DNA of 64,000 bases. Origin: Roseiflexus sp034432635 (GTDB lineage: Bacteria > Chloroflexota > Chloroflexia > Chloroflexales > Roseiflexaceae). Each line of letters opens with the position of its first letter. Position 1 is the stretch's first letter. The notes below the pieces were generated by a model that worked only from the letters and a program-made list of their open reading frames with translations, ran no database searches and was not told the DNA's origin. Shown here in pieces: positions 54,214-62,210 of the stretch. The stretch is from NCBI GenBank assembly GCA_034432635.1, contig DAOUBK010000075.1, positions 1 through 64,000 on the forward strand. The letters run 5' to 3'. The translations under genes were made by a program, and so were the position numbers.

Positions 54214-56055
54214 TCAATGTGCACGACCCTCTTCTGCCTCGTTCTGAACACTGGGCTCACTGGTTGTCTGCGCCAGTTGCTGCAACGCAACCGTCAGTTC
54301 CGCCGTCCGATTGCGTATCTCGTTCCCATCGTCACCTTCGCATGCCAGGCGCACGGCTGCGATCCGTTCCTGAATGCGAACACGCACTGTTTCACTGACT
54401 GTCTCGCCGGCTGCGCGCAGTGCACGTTCGGCATGGTAGACAACGCTATCTGCGGCATTGCGCGCTGCGATCAGGTCACGACGCTGCCGGTCCTCTTCGG
54501 CATACTGCTCCGCCTCCGCGATCATCCGCTGAATCTCGTCCTCTGAAAGACCGGACGAAGCAGTGATCGTGATATGCTGCGCAACACCCGTGCGTTTATC
54601 GGTTGCCGAGACATTCAAAATGCCGTTCGCATCGATATCGAACGTCACTTCAATCTGAGGTACGCCGCGTGGCGCCAGCGGGATGCCGTCGAGAACGAAG
54701 CGACCCAAGGACTTATTGGCGCGCGCCTCGGCGCGCTCGCCCTGCAGCACATGGATCTCGACGCTACTCTGATTATCCGAAGCCGTCGAGAACACCTGGC
54801 TCTTGCGGGTTGGAATCGTCGTATTCCGCTCGATCAGCGGCGTCATCACACCGCCGAGGGTTTCGATGCCGAGTGTCAGCGGCGTCACATCGAGCAGCAC
54901 CACATTCCCGACCTCCCCTGCCAGAACGCCCGCCTGAATTGCGGCGCCGATTGCCACGACCTCATCCGGATTCACACCCCGATGCGGCTCCCGGTTGAAG
55001 AAACGTCGCACCATCTCCTGTACTGCTGGCATGCGCGTTTGCCCGCCCACCAGCACCACCGCATCGATGTCGTTCGGACGTACCCCCGCATCGGCAAGCG
55101 CCTGACGCATGGGACCAGTGGTGCGCTCGATCAGATCCCCTGTCAAGTGCTCCAGACGCGCGCGGGTAAGCGTCAGGTTCAAATGCCGTGGACCACTGGC
55201 ATCGGCAGTAATGAACGGCAGACTGATATCGGTCTGCACCACGGTCGAGAGTTCCTGCTTGGCTTTTTCGGCAGCCTCCTTCAAGCGTTGCAGCGCCGTC
55301 CGATCGGTGCGCAGATCGATCCCCGTCTCTTTCTTGAACTCGGTCGCCATCCAGTCCATGATCCGCTGATCGAAATCATCGCCGCCGAGGTGGGTATCGC
55401 CATTCGTTGCTCTTACCTCAAAGACGCCGTCGCCGAGTTCCAGGATCGAAATATCGAACGTCCCGCCGCCGAGATCATACACCGCGATCAGATGATTATG
55501 CCTGTTCTGATCCAGACCATACGCCAGCGCCGACGCGGTCGGCTCATTGATAATGCGTACCACGTCCAACCCGGCGATCCGACCGGCGTCGCGCGTCGCC
55601 TGACGCTGACTATCGTTGAAGTAGGCAGGCACCGTAATGACCGCCTGCGTCACTGGTTCGCCGAGGTACGCCTCGGCGTCGGCTTTGAGTTTTTGCAGCA
55701 CAAACGCCGAGATCTCCTGCGGGCTATAGTCACGCCCAGCCAGATGCACCCAGGCATCGCCATTTGGCGCCTCCACCAGGCGGTACGGCATCAGCGACCT
55801 GCTCTTCTGCACTGCCGGATCGGACAGTTTGCGCCCGATGAACCGTTTGACAGAAAAGATCGTATGCTCCGGGTTTACCGCCGCCTGACGCCTGGCAACC
55901 TGCCCCACCAGGCGTTCACCCGCCTTATTGATCGCCACCACTGAAGGAGTAAGGCGGCTCCCCTCGGCATTGGCAATGACCACCGGTTCGCCGCCTTCCA
56001 TGACTGCGACGACGGAGTTGGTCGTGCCAAGGTCGATGCCAATGATTTTACCCAT
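54214..56055 (-). CDS. dnaK: Chaperone DnaK
   Basis: 613 residues. Hsp70 signatures are exact: GIDLGTTNSVVAVMEGG at the start, YDLGGGTFDISILELG and VLVGGQTRMPAVQEMVRRFF. The substrate-binding domain and lid follow; the tail is short and Gln/Glu-rich (TSEPSVQNEAEEGRAH). The start overlaps the grpE stop by 8 nt (ATGGGTAA), so the two are translationally coupled. Central gene of the hrcA-grpE-dnaK-dnaJ-rlmB operon. Confidence 0.97.
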   Translation of the reverse strand: MGKIIGIDLGTTNSVVAVMEGGEPVVIANAEGSRLTPSVVAINKAGERLVGQVARRQAAVNPEHTIFSVKRFIGRKLSDPAVQKSRSLMPYRLVEAPNGDAWVHLAGRDYSPQEISAFVLQKLKADAEAYLGEPVTQAVITVPAYFNDSQRQATRDAGRIAGLDVVRIINEPTASALAYGLDQNRHNHLIAVYDLGGGTFDISILELGDGVFEVRATNGDTHLGGDDFDQRIMDWMATEFKKETGIDLRTDRTALQRLKEAAEKAKQELSTVVQTDISLPFITADASGPRHLNLTLTRARLEHLTGDLIERTTGPMRQALADAGVRPNDIDAVVLVGGQTRMPAVQEMVRRFFNREPHRGVNPDEVVAIGAAIQAGVLAGEVGNVVLLDVTPLTLGIETLGGVMTPLIERNTTIPTRKSQVFSTASDNQSSVEIHVLQGERAEARANKSLGRFVLDGIPLAPRGVPQIEVTFDIDANGILNVSATDKRTGVAQHITITASSGLSEDEIQRMIAEAEQYAEEDRQRRDLIAARNAADSVVYHAERALRAAGETVSETVRVRIQERIAAVRLACEGDDGNEIRNRTAELTVALQQLAQTTSEPSVQNEAEEGRAH

Positions 56056-56662
56056 GGGGCGTCTCTGAGTCTGACGATTGCTTTTTCCCCTGGCTGACCT
56101 TCACCATCGCCGGACGCAACACGCGATCACGCAGCAGATAACCGTGCTGCAGCTCAGCAATCACCTTCCCATCCTCGCCGTCCTCCGACGGCTCATAAAT
56201 GATCGCCTCGTGCCGGTTTGGATCGAACGGCTCCCCCACCGTTTGCATGCGGGCCACCCCTTCACTTTCAAGGATCGCCTGCAACTTCTGCGGAATAAGC
56301 TTAAACCCACCGTACCAGGGAGTTTCGGCAACATCAGGCGTGACGCTGGCCATCGCACGCTCAAGGTCATCCATCACCGGCAGCAGTTTGAGGAGCAGCG
56401 CAGCGCTTGCGCTCCGGATCAACTCCGCGCGTTCCTGTTCGGTACGCCGCTTATAGTTTTTATAATCTGCGACTGCGCGTAACCAGTTGTCGCGCAGTTC
56501 GGCATTTTCACGCTCCAGTTCAGCAATCCGCGCCTGCAACGCCTCGATGCTCGGAGGCGTGACGCCTTCTTCGACGGGAGCTGCAGCTGTCGTCACCTCC
56601 TGCCCGTCGGTCGTCGTTTCAGGCTGTTCTTCGTGCGGTATTGGTTGCAATTGTTCCGTCAT
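56048..56662 (-). CDS. grpE: Nucleotide exchange factor GrpE
   Basis: 204 residues. A Glu/Thr-rich N-terminus, a long coiled coil (ALQARIAELERENAELRDNW), then the core YKNYKRRTEQERAELI and the beta domain GEPFDPNRHEAIIYEPSEDGEDGKVIAELQHGYLLRDRVLRPAMVKVS. It releases ADP from DnaK. ATG at 56662 with GGGGAGG 9 nt upstream. 31 nt after hrcA. Confidence 0.96.
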   Translation of the reverse strand: MTEQLQPIPHEEQPETTTDGQEVTTAAAPVEEGVTPPSIEALQARIAELERENAELRDNWLRAVADYKNYKRRTEQERAELIRSASAALLLKLLPVMDDLERAMASVTPDVAETPWYGGFKLIPQKLQAILESEGVARMQTVGEPFDPNRHEAIIYEPSEDGEDGKVIAELQHGYLLRDRVLRPAMVKVSQGKKQSSDSETPHG

Positions 56663-56693
56663 GCCGATCGACCTCCCCTCACAGGATTGATGA

Positions 56694-57773
56694 TTAGGGT
56701 TCACTGTTCAGGCGGTTTGCGCCCTCGATGCCGTAGAGTTCCGCCAGCAGATCGCTCATCACCGCCGAGATGTAGCGCACCGCCGAAATGGCGCGCGGGT
56801 ACGCCATGCGTGTCGGACCGATCACTCCCAGCACGCCGACGATCTCACCGCCGCCATAGCGTGAGAGCACAACGCTATACTCGCGCATTTCATCATAACT
56901 ATGTTCGCCGCCGATCACTACCTGAACGCCGCTGCTGGAGAGCGCACGCGGTATTAGCGTGCCAAGCGCCCGACCACTCTGCAAGATTTCGACCATCCGG
57001 CGCACCCGCTCCACCCGCGAGAACTCAGGCTGATTCAGGATTTCGATCAGTCCGTCACTGTGAATATCGCTGCTGATATGCTCGTTGAACTGATGCATCG
57101 CTTTCACGGCCAGATCGAGCACCTGGCAGACGAGCGTGTTGCCGCCGGGCGGTTCCTGTGCCTGTTCCTGCTTCAACACCTCCTCGATCCGCTCGACCGG
57201 CGCATCGCAGCAGCGCTCGTTGATCTGAGCGGCGCAGCGACTCAACTCCTCCTGCGTCATTGCCTCATCGAGTGTCAGTGTTTGTTGCCGGATTGTGCCA
57301 TCGTGCAATACCAACACCATTAGCGCCGTGGTCTCGTAGATCGAGATTAACTCCAGGTGCTTCAGGCGTGCCTGTTGTGCGCGTGGCGGCGTCACGACCG
57401 ATGCGTTCTGGGCAGTGCGCGCCAGTACTGCACCCGCCAGCTGGATCCACTGATCGAGCTCGCTGCGCACCTGATAGAACTGGTGGCGGATCGTGCGTTG
57501 CTCCGTTGCCGAGAGCGGCGAGCGATCCATCAGATTCTCGACAAAATAACGGTACCCCGCATCGGTCGGTACGCGCCCGGCCGATGTGTGCAGATGCGTC
57601 AGATACCCAAGCTCCTCCAGCGCTGCCAGCTCGTTCCGCACGGTCGCAGGCGATACATTGAGCCTGTATTTGCGCACCAGTAGCTCTGATGCTACCGGCT
57701 GCGAACTCTCAATGAATTCCTGGATCGCCAGTTTCAGGATCAGCCGGCGGCGATCGGTCAGATCGGTCGTCAT
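56694..57773 (-). CDS. hrcA: Heat-inducible transcription repressor HrcA
   Basis: 359 residues. Winged-helix N-terminus TTDLTDRRRLILKLAIQEFIESSQPVAS and VSPATVRNELAALEELGYLTHLHTSAGRVPTDAGYRYFV, followed by the GAF-like dimerisation part. Binds the CIRCE element (57922-57948) and represses this operon; GroE commonly assists it (family knowledge). Start at 57773 has GGGGAA 7 nt upstream, and CIRCE lies 149 nt before it. First gene of the operon. Confidence 0.95.
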   Translation of the reverse strand: MTTDLTDRRRLILKLAIQEFIESSQPVASELLVRKYRLNVSPATVRNELAALEELGYLTHLHTSAGRVPTDAGYRYFVENLMDRSPLSATEQRTIRHQFYQVRSELDQWIQLAGAVLARTAQNASVVTPPRAQQARLKHLELISIYETTALMVLVLHDGTIRQQTLTLDEAMTQEELSRCAAQINERCCDAPVERIEEVLKQEQAQEPPGGNTLVCQVLDLAVKAMHQFNEHISSDIHSDGLIEILNQPEFSRVERVRRMVEILQSGRALGTLIPRALSSSGVQVVIGGEHSYDEMREYSVVLSRYGGGEIVGVLGVIGPTRMAYPRAISAVRYISAVMSDLLAELYGIEGANRLNSEP

Positions 57774-57921
57774 AGACTGTTCCCCTGGCACGTCATATGC
57801 GGCAGAAGCCCATGTGCACCCGCCTGTCACCGCCAGGAAGAGATTCGGCGCTCTTCTGAAAGCCGCTCCTGACCGCTGACTCGCGCTTCCCGTTCTGCGC
57901 TTCTGTGCTATGCGCTGTCCT

Positions 57922-57948
57922 TTAGCACTCTCGGTCATCGAGTGCTAG
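57922..57948. promoter_or_regulatory. CIRCE operator of the heat-shock operon
   Basis: TTAGCACTC, 9 nt, GAGTGCTAG: eight of nine positions of the second arm match the consensus GAGTGCTAA. It lies downstream of the predicted start site, inside the leader. Confidence 0.95.
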
Positions 57949-57970
57949 CATCGCGGGCTAAACGATTGGC

Positions 57971-57988
57971 GTGCCTTCGCACGCCATT
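57971..57988. other. Hairpin in the hrcA leader
   Basis: GGCGTGC-CTTC-GCACGCC on the plus strand, so GGCGTGC-GAAG-GCACGCC in the minus-strand transcript. It lies between the predicted start site and CIRCE. Confidence 0.45.
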
Positions 57989-57997
57989 GCGCGTTAT

Positions 57998-58027
57998 ATT
58001 GTATCATACTTCCTGCTCGCTCTGCAA
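57998..58027 (-). promoter_or_regulatory. Predicted promoter of the hrcA operon
   Basis: Minus strand TTGCAG (58027-58022), 18 bp, TACAAT (58003-57998). The start site would be near 57990. Confidence 0.5.
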
Positions 58028-58053
58028 CGCTTGATCAGAAAGGAGAACCACGC

Positions 58054-58194
58054 TTGGAGTCGCTCATTGTACTGATTGCCGCTGCGATTGCCGTGTACAT
58101 CGTTTTCAAGATTGTGACAGGCATACTGCGCTTCATCATCTCCCTTGCGATCATCGGCGCCGTCATCTTTCTGCTGGTACAGGTACTGTCCTGA
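58054..58194 (+). CDS. Small membrane protein (46 residues)
   Basis: TTG start with AAAGGAG 7 nt upstream. The protein is almost entirely hydrophobic: LESLIVLIAAAIAVYIVF, then KIVTGILRF and a second helix IISLAIIGAVIFLLVQVL. Two membrane helices with a short loop, no known family. It lies divergently from the heat-shock operon and before the structured RNA. The frame is short but coherent in codon use and has a good ribosome-binding site, so I think it is real. Confidence 0.6.
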   Translation: MESLIVLIAAAIAVYIVFKIVTGILRFIISLAIIGAVIFLLVQVLS

Positions 58195-58210
58195 ACGGAC
58201 AGCACCGACA

Positions 58211-58239
58211 TTGCGCGTCATTTGCAAGGCTGATATAAT
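58211..58239 (+). promoter_or_regulatory. Predicted promoter of the structured RNA
   Basis: TTGCGC (58211-58216), 17 bp, TATAAT (58234-58239). The start site predicted near 58246-58248 coincides with the first paired base of the RNA. Confidence 0.65.
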
Positions 58240-58245
58240 ACCGGT

Positions 58246-58469
58246 TGTGACAGAGGCTGCCGGGGGAAAACGGCTGTCAGCAAGCTGCCGTTCGATGGAC
58301 GGCGATTGGAGAGTGTCGAATACCTCTGAGTGTCACAGGGAACGGACGCCTGACCGACGCTGAAAGCATCCATTATCCTATCGCGCATCGCGGCTGCATC
58401 CATGTGGATGTGGGAAGGCAGCGTCACGGCGTGGAGAACTCCTCGTCCTTCACGGACGCGGGGTTTTTT
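58246..58469 (+). ncRNA. Structured leader or small RNA of unknown class
   Basis: About 224 nt. Domain 1 is closed by TGTGACA (58246-58252) pairing with TGTCACA (58331-58337) and by GAGG with CCTC (58323-58326), with a TGAG bulge. Inside are hairpins GCCG/CGGC (58259-58262, 58271-58274) and GCCGT/ACGGC (58287-58291, 58299-58303). Domain 2 is closed by ACGCC (58346-58350) with GGCGT (58428-58432) and GACGCTG with CAGCGTC (58356-58362, 58419-58425), holding CGCG-CAT-CGCG and CATCC-ATGT-GGATG hairpins. A terminator follows. I recognise no known family; a metabolite-binding or T-box-like leader of the nudix-nudix-serS operon is possible, but the T-box signature AGGGTGGNACCGCG is absent. Confidence 0.65.
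58439..58469 (+). terminator. Intrinsic terminator just before the nudix gene
   Basis: CTCCTCGTCC (58439-58448) pairs with GGACGCGGGG (58454-58463) with one T-C mismatch and one G-T pair, loop TTCAC, followed by TTTTTT (58464-58469). It lies 16 nt before the nudix ATG, as in attenuator-type leaders. Confidence 0.85.
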
Positions 58470-58485
58470 ATTGAACGATGGTCAC

Positions 58486-58974
58486 ATGCAACAACGCCTG
58501 GCAAACGCTGCACTGACGCTGCTCTACCGTATTGCGCATGCGGCGCGCGATCTGATCTGGAGCATCGCTCGTCCTTCACTTCTTGGCGTGCGTGCGCTTG
58601 TGCTGCGCGACAATGAGGTGCTGCTCGTGCGCCATCGCAGCGGCGCCACACCCTGGGGATTGCCCGGCGGAGCGGTCGATCCATACGAGCGGCTGGAAGA
58701 AGCGGCGCGACGCGAGATTTACGAAGAGTCGGGCGTGCCTGCCGAGTTTCAGCACGTGCTTGGGGTGTACGACGCCTTTCGCTTCACCTTCGTCAACTAT
58801 ATCATTGTCTTTGTTTTCAAGGCGCGCGATAATCCGGTTGCGCCGCGTTCGGTCGAGATTGCCGAAGCGCGCTTTTTCCCGCTCGACGCTCTGCCCGACG
58901 GTATCGACCCCGGATCGCGCCGCCGGATCGAGGAATATCGGTCTGGTGCAGCCGGGATCTCGGCGCTATGGTAG
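58486..58974 (+). CDS. Nudix hydrolase
   Basis: 162 residues. Complete Nudix box GGAVDPYERLEEAARREIYEESGV (G-x5-E-x7-REU-x-EE-x-GU). N-terminal helix is amphipathic and Ala-rich. Hydrolyses a nucleoside diphosphate linked to another moiety; substrate unknown. The ATG at 58486 is 16 nt past the terminator and has no good ribosome-binding site, consistent with control by the upstream leader. First gene of a nudix-nudix-serS group. Confidence 0.85.
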   Translation: MQQRLANAALTLLYRIAHAARDLIWSIARPSLLGVRALVLRDNEVLLVRHRSGATPWGLPGGAVDPYERLEEAARREIYEESGVPAEFQHVLGVYDAFRFTFVNYIIVFVFKARDNPVAPRSVEIAEARFFPLDALPDGIDPGSRRRIEEYRSGAAGISALW

Positions 58975-59010
58975 GATAACCAACGCTGTGGAGGCCGATC
59001 TGGAGTTGTT

Positions 59011-59502
59011 ATGCCCGCATATACACCCATTCTGGCAACGCTTGGCTATGTTATGTCGCCCGATGGTGCATCGGTTCTGATGGTGCACCGCAACGCTCGC
59101 CCGGATGACGTCCACTACGGAAAGTACAACGGTCTGGGGGGCAAACTGCATTCCCACGAAGATGTGGTGAGTGGCATGAAACGCGAAATCCGCGAGGAAG
59201 CCGGCATTGAAGCGGAAGACCTGGTGCTGCGCGGCGTTCTTAACTGGCCCGGCTTTGGCAAAAACGAAGAGGACTGGTTTGCCTTCGTCTTTCGCATTGA
59301 CCGCTGGAGCGGAACACCGTTCACCAGTAATCCCGAAGGCGACCTGGAGTGGGTGCCAGTGGCGCGCCTGCACGAACTCAACCTGTGGGATAACGACCGC
59401 CTGTGGATCGATATGGTCTTCGCGCGTGACACCCGGACATTCTTCGGTGTCGCACCCTACAAGAATGGCAAAATGGTGTCGTGGAGCTACGTGCTGCTCT
59501 GA
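59011..59502 (+). CDS. Nudix hydrolase, MutT-like
   Basis: 163 residues. Nudix box GGKLHSHEDVVSGMKREIREEAGI. The N-terminal segment YTPILATLGYVMSPDGASVLMVHRN and the later W-F-A-F-V-F-R stretch fit the 8-oxo-dGTP or ADP-ribose type, but the substrate is not shown. It follows the first nudix gene by 36 nt and precedes serS by 12 nt, all co-directional. Confidence 0.88.
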   Translation: MPAYTPILATLGYVMSPDGASVLMVHRNARPDDVHYGKYNGLGGKLHSHEDVVSGMKREIREEAGIEAEDLVLRGVLNWPGFGKNEEDWFAFVFRIDRWSGTPFTSNPEGDLEWVPVARLHELNLWDNDRLWIDMVFARDTRTFFGVAPYKNGKMVSWSYVLL

Positions 59503-59514
59503 AAGGAATCGCCA

Positions 59515-60789
59515 ATGCTGGATATTCGACTGATCCGTGAGCAACCCGATCTGGTTAAGGCAGCGCTTGGACGGACCGGCGTCGATCCGGCGCAGGTCGA
59601 TGCGGTGCTGGCATACGATGAGCAACGTCGTGCGCTGCTGCGTGAAGTGGAGCAACTGAGAGCGTTGCGAAATGCGGTCTCGAAAGAGATCGGCAAAATG
59701 AGCGATGCTGCTGCACGTGAAGCGAAGATCGCCGAGATGCGCGCGGTTGGTGATCGTATTGCTGAACTGGACCGCGAACTGGCAATGGTCGAAGAGCGGC
59801 AGCATGCCGCGCTCATGGAACTGCGCAACCTGCCGCATCCCTCCGTTCCCGACGGACCCGACGAGACGTACAACGTGGTGATCGCGCAGGAGGGTGAACC
59901 GCGCACGTTCGATTTCATCCCCAAACCACACTGGGAACTGGGGGAGGCGCTCGATATCATCGACTTCGAGCGTGGCGTGAAACTGTCGGGATCGCGCTTC
60001 TACGTCCTCAAAGGAGCGGGCGCCCGCCTGCAACGCGCCCTCATCCAGTGGATGCTCGATCTTCACGGAAAACAGGGATACCACGAAGTCTACACGCCGT
60101 TCGTGGTCAAAGAGCAGTGTATGTGGGGTGCGCGCCAGCTGCCCAAGTTTCGCGACAACCTCTACCGTGATGTGGAAGATGACCTGTGGCTGGTGCCGAC
60201 TGCCGAGGTGCCGGTGACCAATCTGTACCGCGATGAAATCCTGGATGCTGACCAGTTGCCGTTGCGCTATTGCGCATACACTCCCTGCTTCCGTCGTGAA
60301 AAGATGAGCGCCGGGCGCGACGTGCGCGGTATCAAGCGCGGGCATCAGTTCGACAAGGTCGAAATGTACATGTTCGTTCGTCCGGAGACCAGTTACGACG
60401 AACTCGAAAAACTGCGCGCCGACGCCGAGGAAACCTGTCGCCTGCTGGGATTGCTCTTCCGCACCAAAGAACTCTGCACCGGCGATCTGGGGTTTGCTGC
60501 CACACGCACCTACGATATCGAAATCTGGGCGCCGGGACAGGGCGAGTGGCTCGAAGTCAGTTCCTGTTCGAACGTCGAAGCCTTTCAGGCGCGCGCAGCG
60601 AATATCCGCTACCGTCCGGAACCTGGTGCCCGTCCCGAGTATGTTCACACCCTGAATGGCTCAGGACTGGGCCTGCCCCGCACACTCATCGCCGTTCTCG
60701 AAAACTATCAGCAGGCAGACGGCAGCATCGTCATCCCCGAGGTGTTGCGCCCCTATATGGGCGGTATCGAGGTCATTCGCCGAGCGTGA
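59515..60789 (+). CDS. serS: Seryl-tRNA synthetase
   Basis: 424 residues, class II. N-terminal coiled coil at about residues 30-100 for the tRNA arm. Motif 2: CFRREKMSAGRDVRG and KRGHQFDKVE; motif 3: GLGLPRTLIAVLENYQ. Serine and ATP binding region LVPTAEVPVTNLYRDEIL. AAAGGA lies 7 nt before the ATG. It is the last gene after two nudix genes behind the structured RNA. Confidence 0.96.
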   Translation: MLDIRLIREQPDLVKAALGRTGVDPAQVDAVLAYDEQRRALLREVEQLRALRNAVSKEIGKMSDAAAREAKIAEMRAVGDRIAELDRELAMVEERQHAALMELRNLPHPSVPDGPDETYNVVIAQEGEPRTFDFIPKPHWELGEALDIIDFERGVKLSGSRFYVLKGAGARLQRALIQWMLDLHGKQGYHEVYTPFVVKEQCMWGARQLPKFRDNLYRDVEDDLWLVPTAEVPVTNLYRDEILDADQLPLRYCAYTPCFRREKMSAGRDVRGIKRGHQFDKVEMYMFVRPETSYDELEKLRADAEETCRLLGLLFRTKELCTGDLGFAATRTYDIEIWAPGQGEWLEVSSCSNVEAFQARAANIRYRPEPGARPEYVHTLNGSGLGLPRTLIAVLENYQQADGSIVIPEVLRPYMGGIEVIRRA

Positions 60790-61279
60790 AGGAAGTGGTT
60801 GCTAGTAGCGAACAGGTGTGCTATTATCCGGTATGAACATTGCACGTTGCATACGACTTTATGGTGGTGACATCAGCAGGTGCAAAAGGCGAAAGGTGCA
60901 GGGATTGCCGGGCAGTTCGCTACGGTGCAACACGCAACGCAGTGCGACGACACCGGGAGCGCAGAGTGCGAAGCAACAACGCTCCGTGTTCGCTGCGCCT
61001 CTGTAGTGCCGCACTTCACTCAACACACCATGGACGATGCACATCTCGGGCAGCATCAGGACGCAATGGTGCGCGGGTTGAGAACCCGCCTCTCCTGGTG
61101 CAGCGTTGAGGAGCGGACAGGTCAGCGGATTGCGGATTGCACCGCCGGAAAACGCAGCGTTTCTCGAACGTTCTGGCTGTTCTGGAACCTTCGTATCTCA
61201 GCAGTGAGTCGCCACAATGTCAAGGCATCGCCCCGGGCAGGCTGGACGAGAGAACGTTACCAGCAACAGGAGGATCACA
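60790..61279. other. Intergenic region with hairpin at 61073-61089
   Basis: About 490 bases, no gene seen. GCGGGTT-GAG-AACCCGC at 61073-61089 is a perfect 7-bp hairpin but about 280 nt past serS. Otherwise nothing recognisable. Confidence 0.45.
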
Positions 61280-62206
61280 GTGACACGTGTCGAAGAGAAG
61301 GTGCGACGCGGCTTCGATCTGGTACGGCGCGCAGGGGACGACAGCGACCTGCTCGGTGCAGCGCTGCTGGCGTTTCACAGTGCTCTATCCGACTATCTGG
61401 ACGCTGAACTGCGCCGTAGCCCCTTGTTGAGCGACGCCGAGCGAAAGGCGATTGACGAAGGAACCCTGGGATGGGCAACGCGCGCAACGCTAGCGCAGCG
61501 CGCCGGGCTGCTCACCGAGAAGCAGCGTGACCGTGTGCTCGAAATTAACCGGGTGCGCACCGGTTTTGCCCATGGTGAAGGTTTTGCCGGCAGTGCACGC
61601 AGTGTTGCCGCCTATGGCGAATTCGTTGCCGACCTGTGCGGGCTGGTACAACCGCGCACAGCGCCATCCCGGCGTGATACTGCGGCACAACGCGCGCCGG
61701 CTGGTGCATCCCGCGAAACGGACGATGCGCCAACCCGACCGGTCGCAGCAGCAGGCTTCGGCGCGCGCGCCGAAGAGCGCAGGGCGCGTCAGGCAGGATG
61801 GTTGCCCGAAAACCGGTCGCTTCGCGTGGCACTGGCAGCTCTGGCAGTGCTGCTGCTCGTCTTCCTGGCGATCAGCGGGTTGCAGCAACTGCTGACACCC
61901 TCAACCCCCTCAATTGCCGGAGCGCCGCTAATTGCTCCTTCGGTAGCGATCGCCATGCCACCAACCAATACCTCCACACCGAAAAAGGCACGCATCGTCA
62001 ACCTGCCGCCTGGTGGACCGGGATGGCTACGCACGACTCCAAGTTTCCGTGCACCAACTCAACCAGTCCCTTTGAGCGAAGGGTTGGAAGTCACCTTGCT
62101 TGAGCGCAATCCGGTGGAAGCAGAAGGAACTCGCTGGCGCTTTGTAAGTGTCGATGGGTACGACGGTTGGTGCCCGGAACACAACCTAGCAATGGATGAC
62201 GCCTGA
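61280..62206 (+). CDS. HEPN-like domain, TM helix and SH3-like domain protein
   Basis: 308 residues, no family I can name. The first 125 residues are helical and carry RTGFAH (R93 to H98), the RX4H pattern of HEPN nucleases, preceded by an Ala-rich helical bundle (DLLGAALLAFHSALSDYLDA). Then a Pro/Arg-rich linker, a TM helix at 181-200 (LRVALAALAVLLLVFLAISG) and a bacterial SH3-type C-terminus about 246-305 (WLRTTPSFRAPTQPVPLSEG and WRFVSVDGYDGWCPEHNLA). The GTG at 61280 has AGGAGG 6 nt upstream. The stop is 4 nt from the convergent fabF. If the HEPN reading is right it would be a membrane-tethered RNase; the motif alone is weak. Confidence 0.65.
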   Translation: MTRVEEKVRRGFDLVRRAGDDSDLLGAALLAFHSALSDYLDAELRRSPLLSDAERKAIDEGTLGWATRATLAQRAGLLTEKQRDRVLEINRVRTGFAHGEGFAGSARSVAAYGEFVADLCGLVQPRTAPSRRDTAAQRAPAGASRETDDAPTRPVAAAGFGARAEERRARQAGWLPENRSLRVALAALAVLLLVFLAISGLQQLLTPSTPSIAGAPLIAPSVAIAMPPTNTSTPKKARIVNLPPGGPGWLRTTPSFRAPTQPVPLSEGLEVTLLERNPVEAEGTRWRFVSVDGYDGWCPEHNLAMDDA

Positions 62207-62210
62207 CCGA

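Noticed and set aside
54574..55944. 456-codon plus-strand frame within dnaK
   Set aside because: Antisense of a clear Hsp70 gene; no independent family or ribosome-binding site.
58246..58469. T-box leader of serS
   Set aside because: Location before serS and the terminator shape fit, but the AGGGTGGNACCGCG antiterminator box and a clear serine specifier loop are not found; left as unidentified.
58246..58469. 6S, tmRNA, SRP or RNase P RNA
   Set aside because: Two separate closed domains of about 90 nt do not fit the single long 6S hairpin; tRNA-like ends and RNase P P4 or SRP GGAAGGAAGCAG motifs are absent.
58966..60648. Very long minus-strand frame (560 codons) across nudix and serS
   Set aside because: It is the antisense of serS, which has exact class II motifs; the antisense translation has no family and low-complexity His/Gln content typical of shadow frames.
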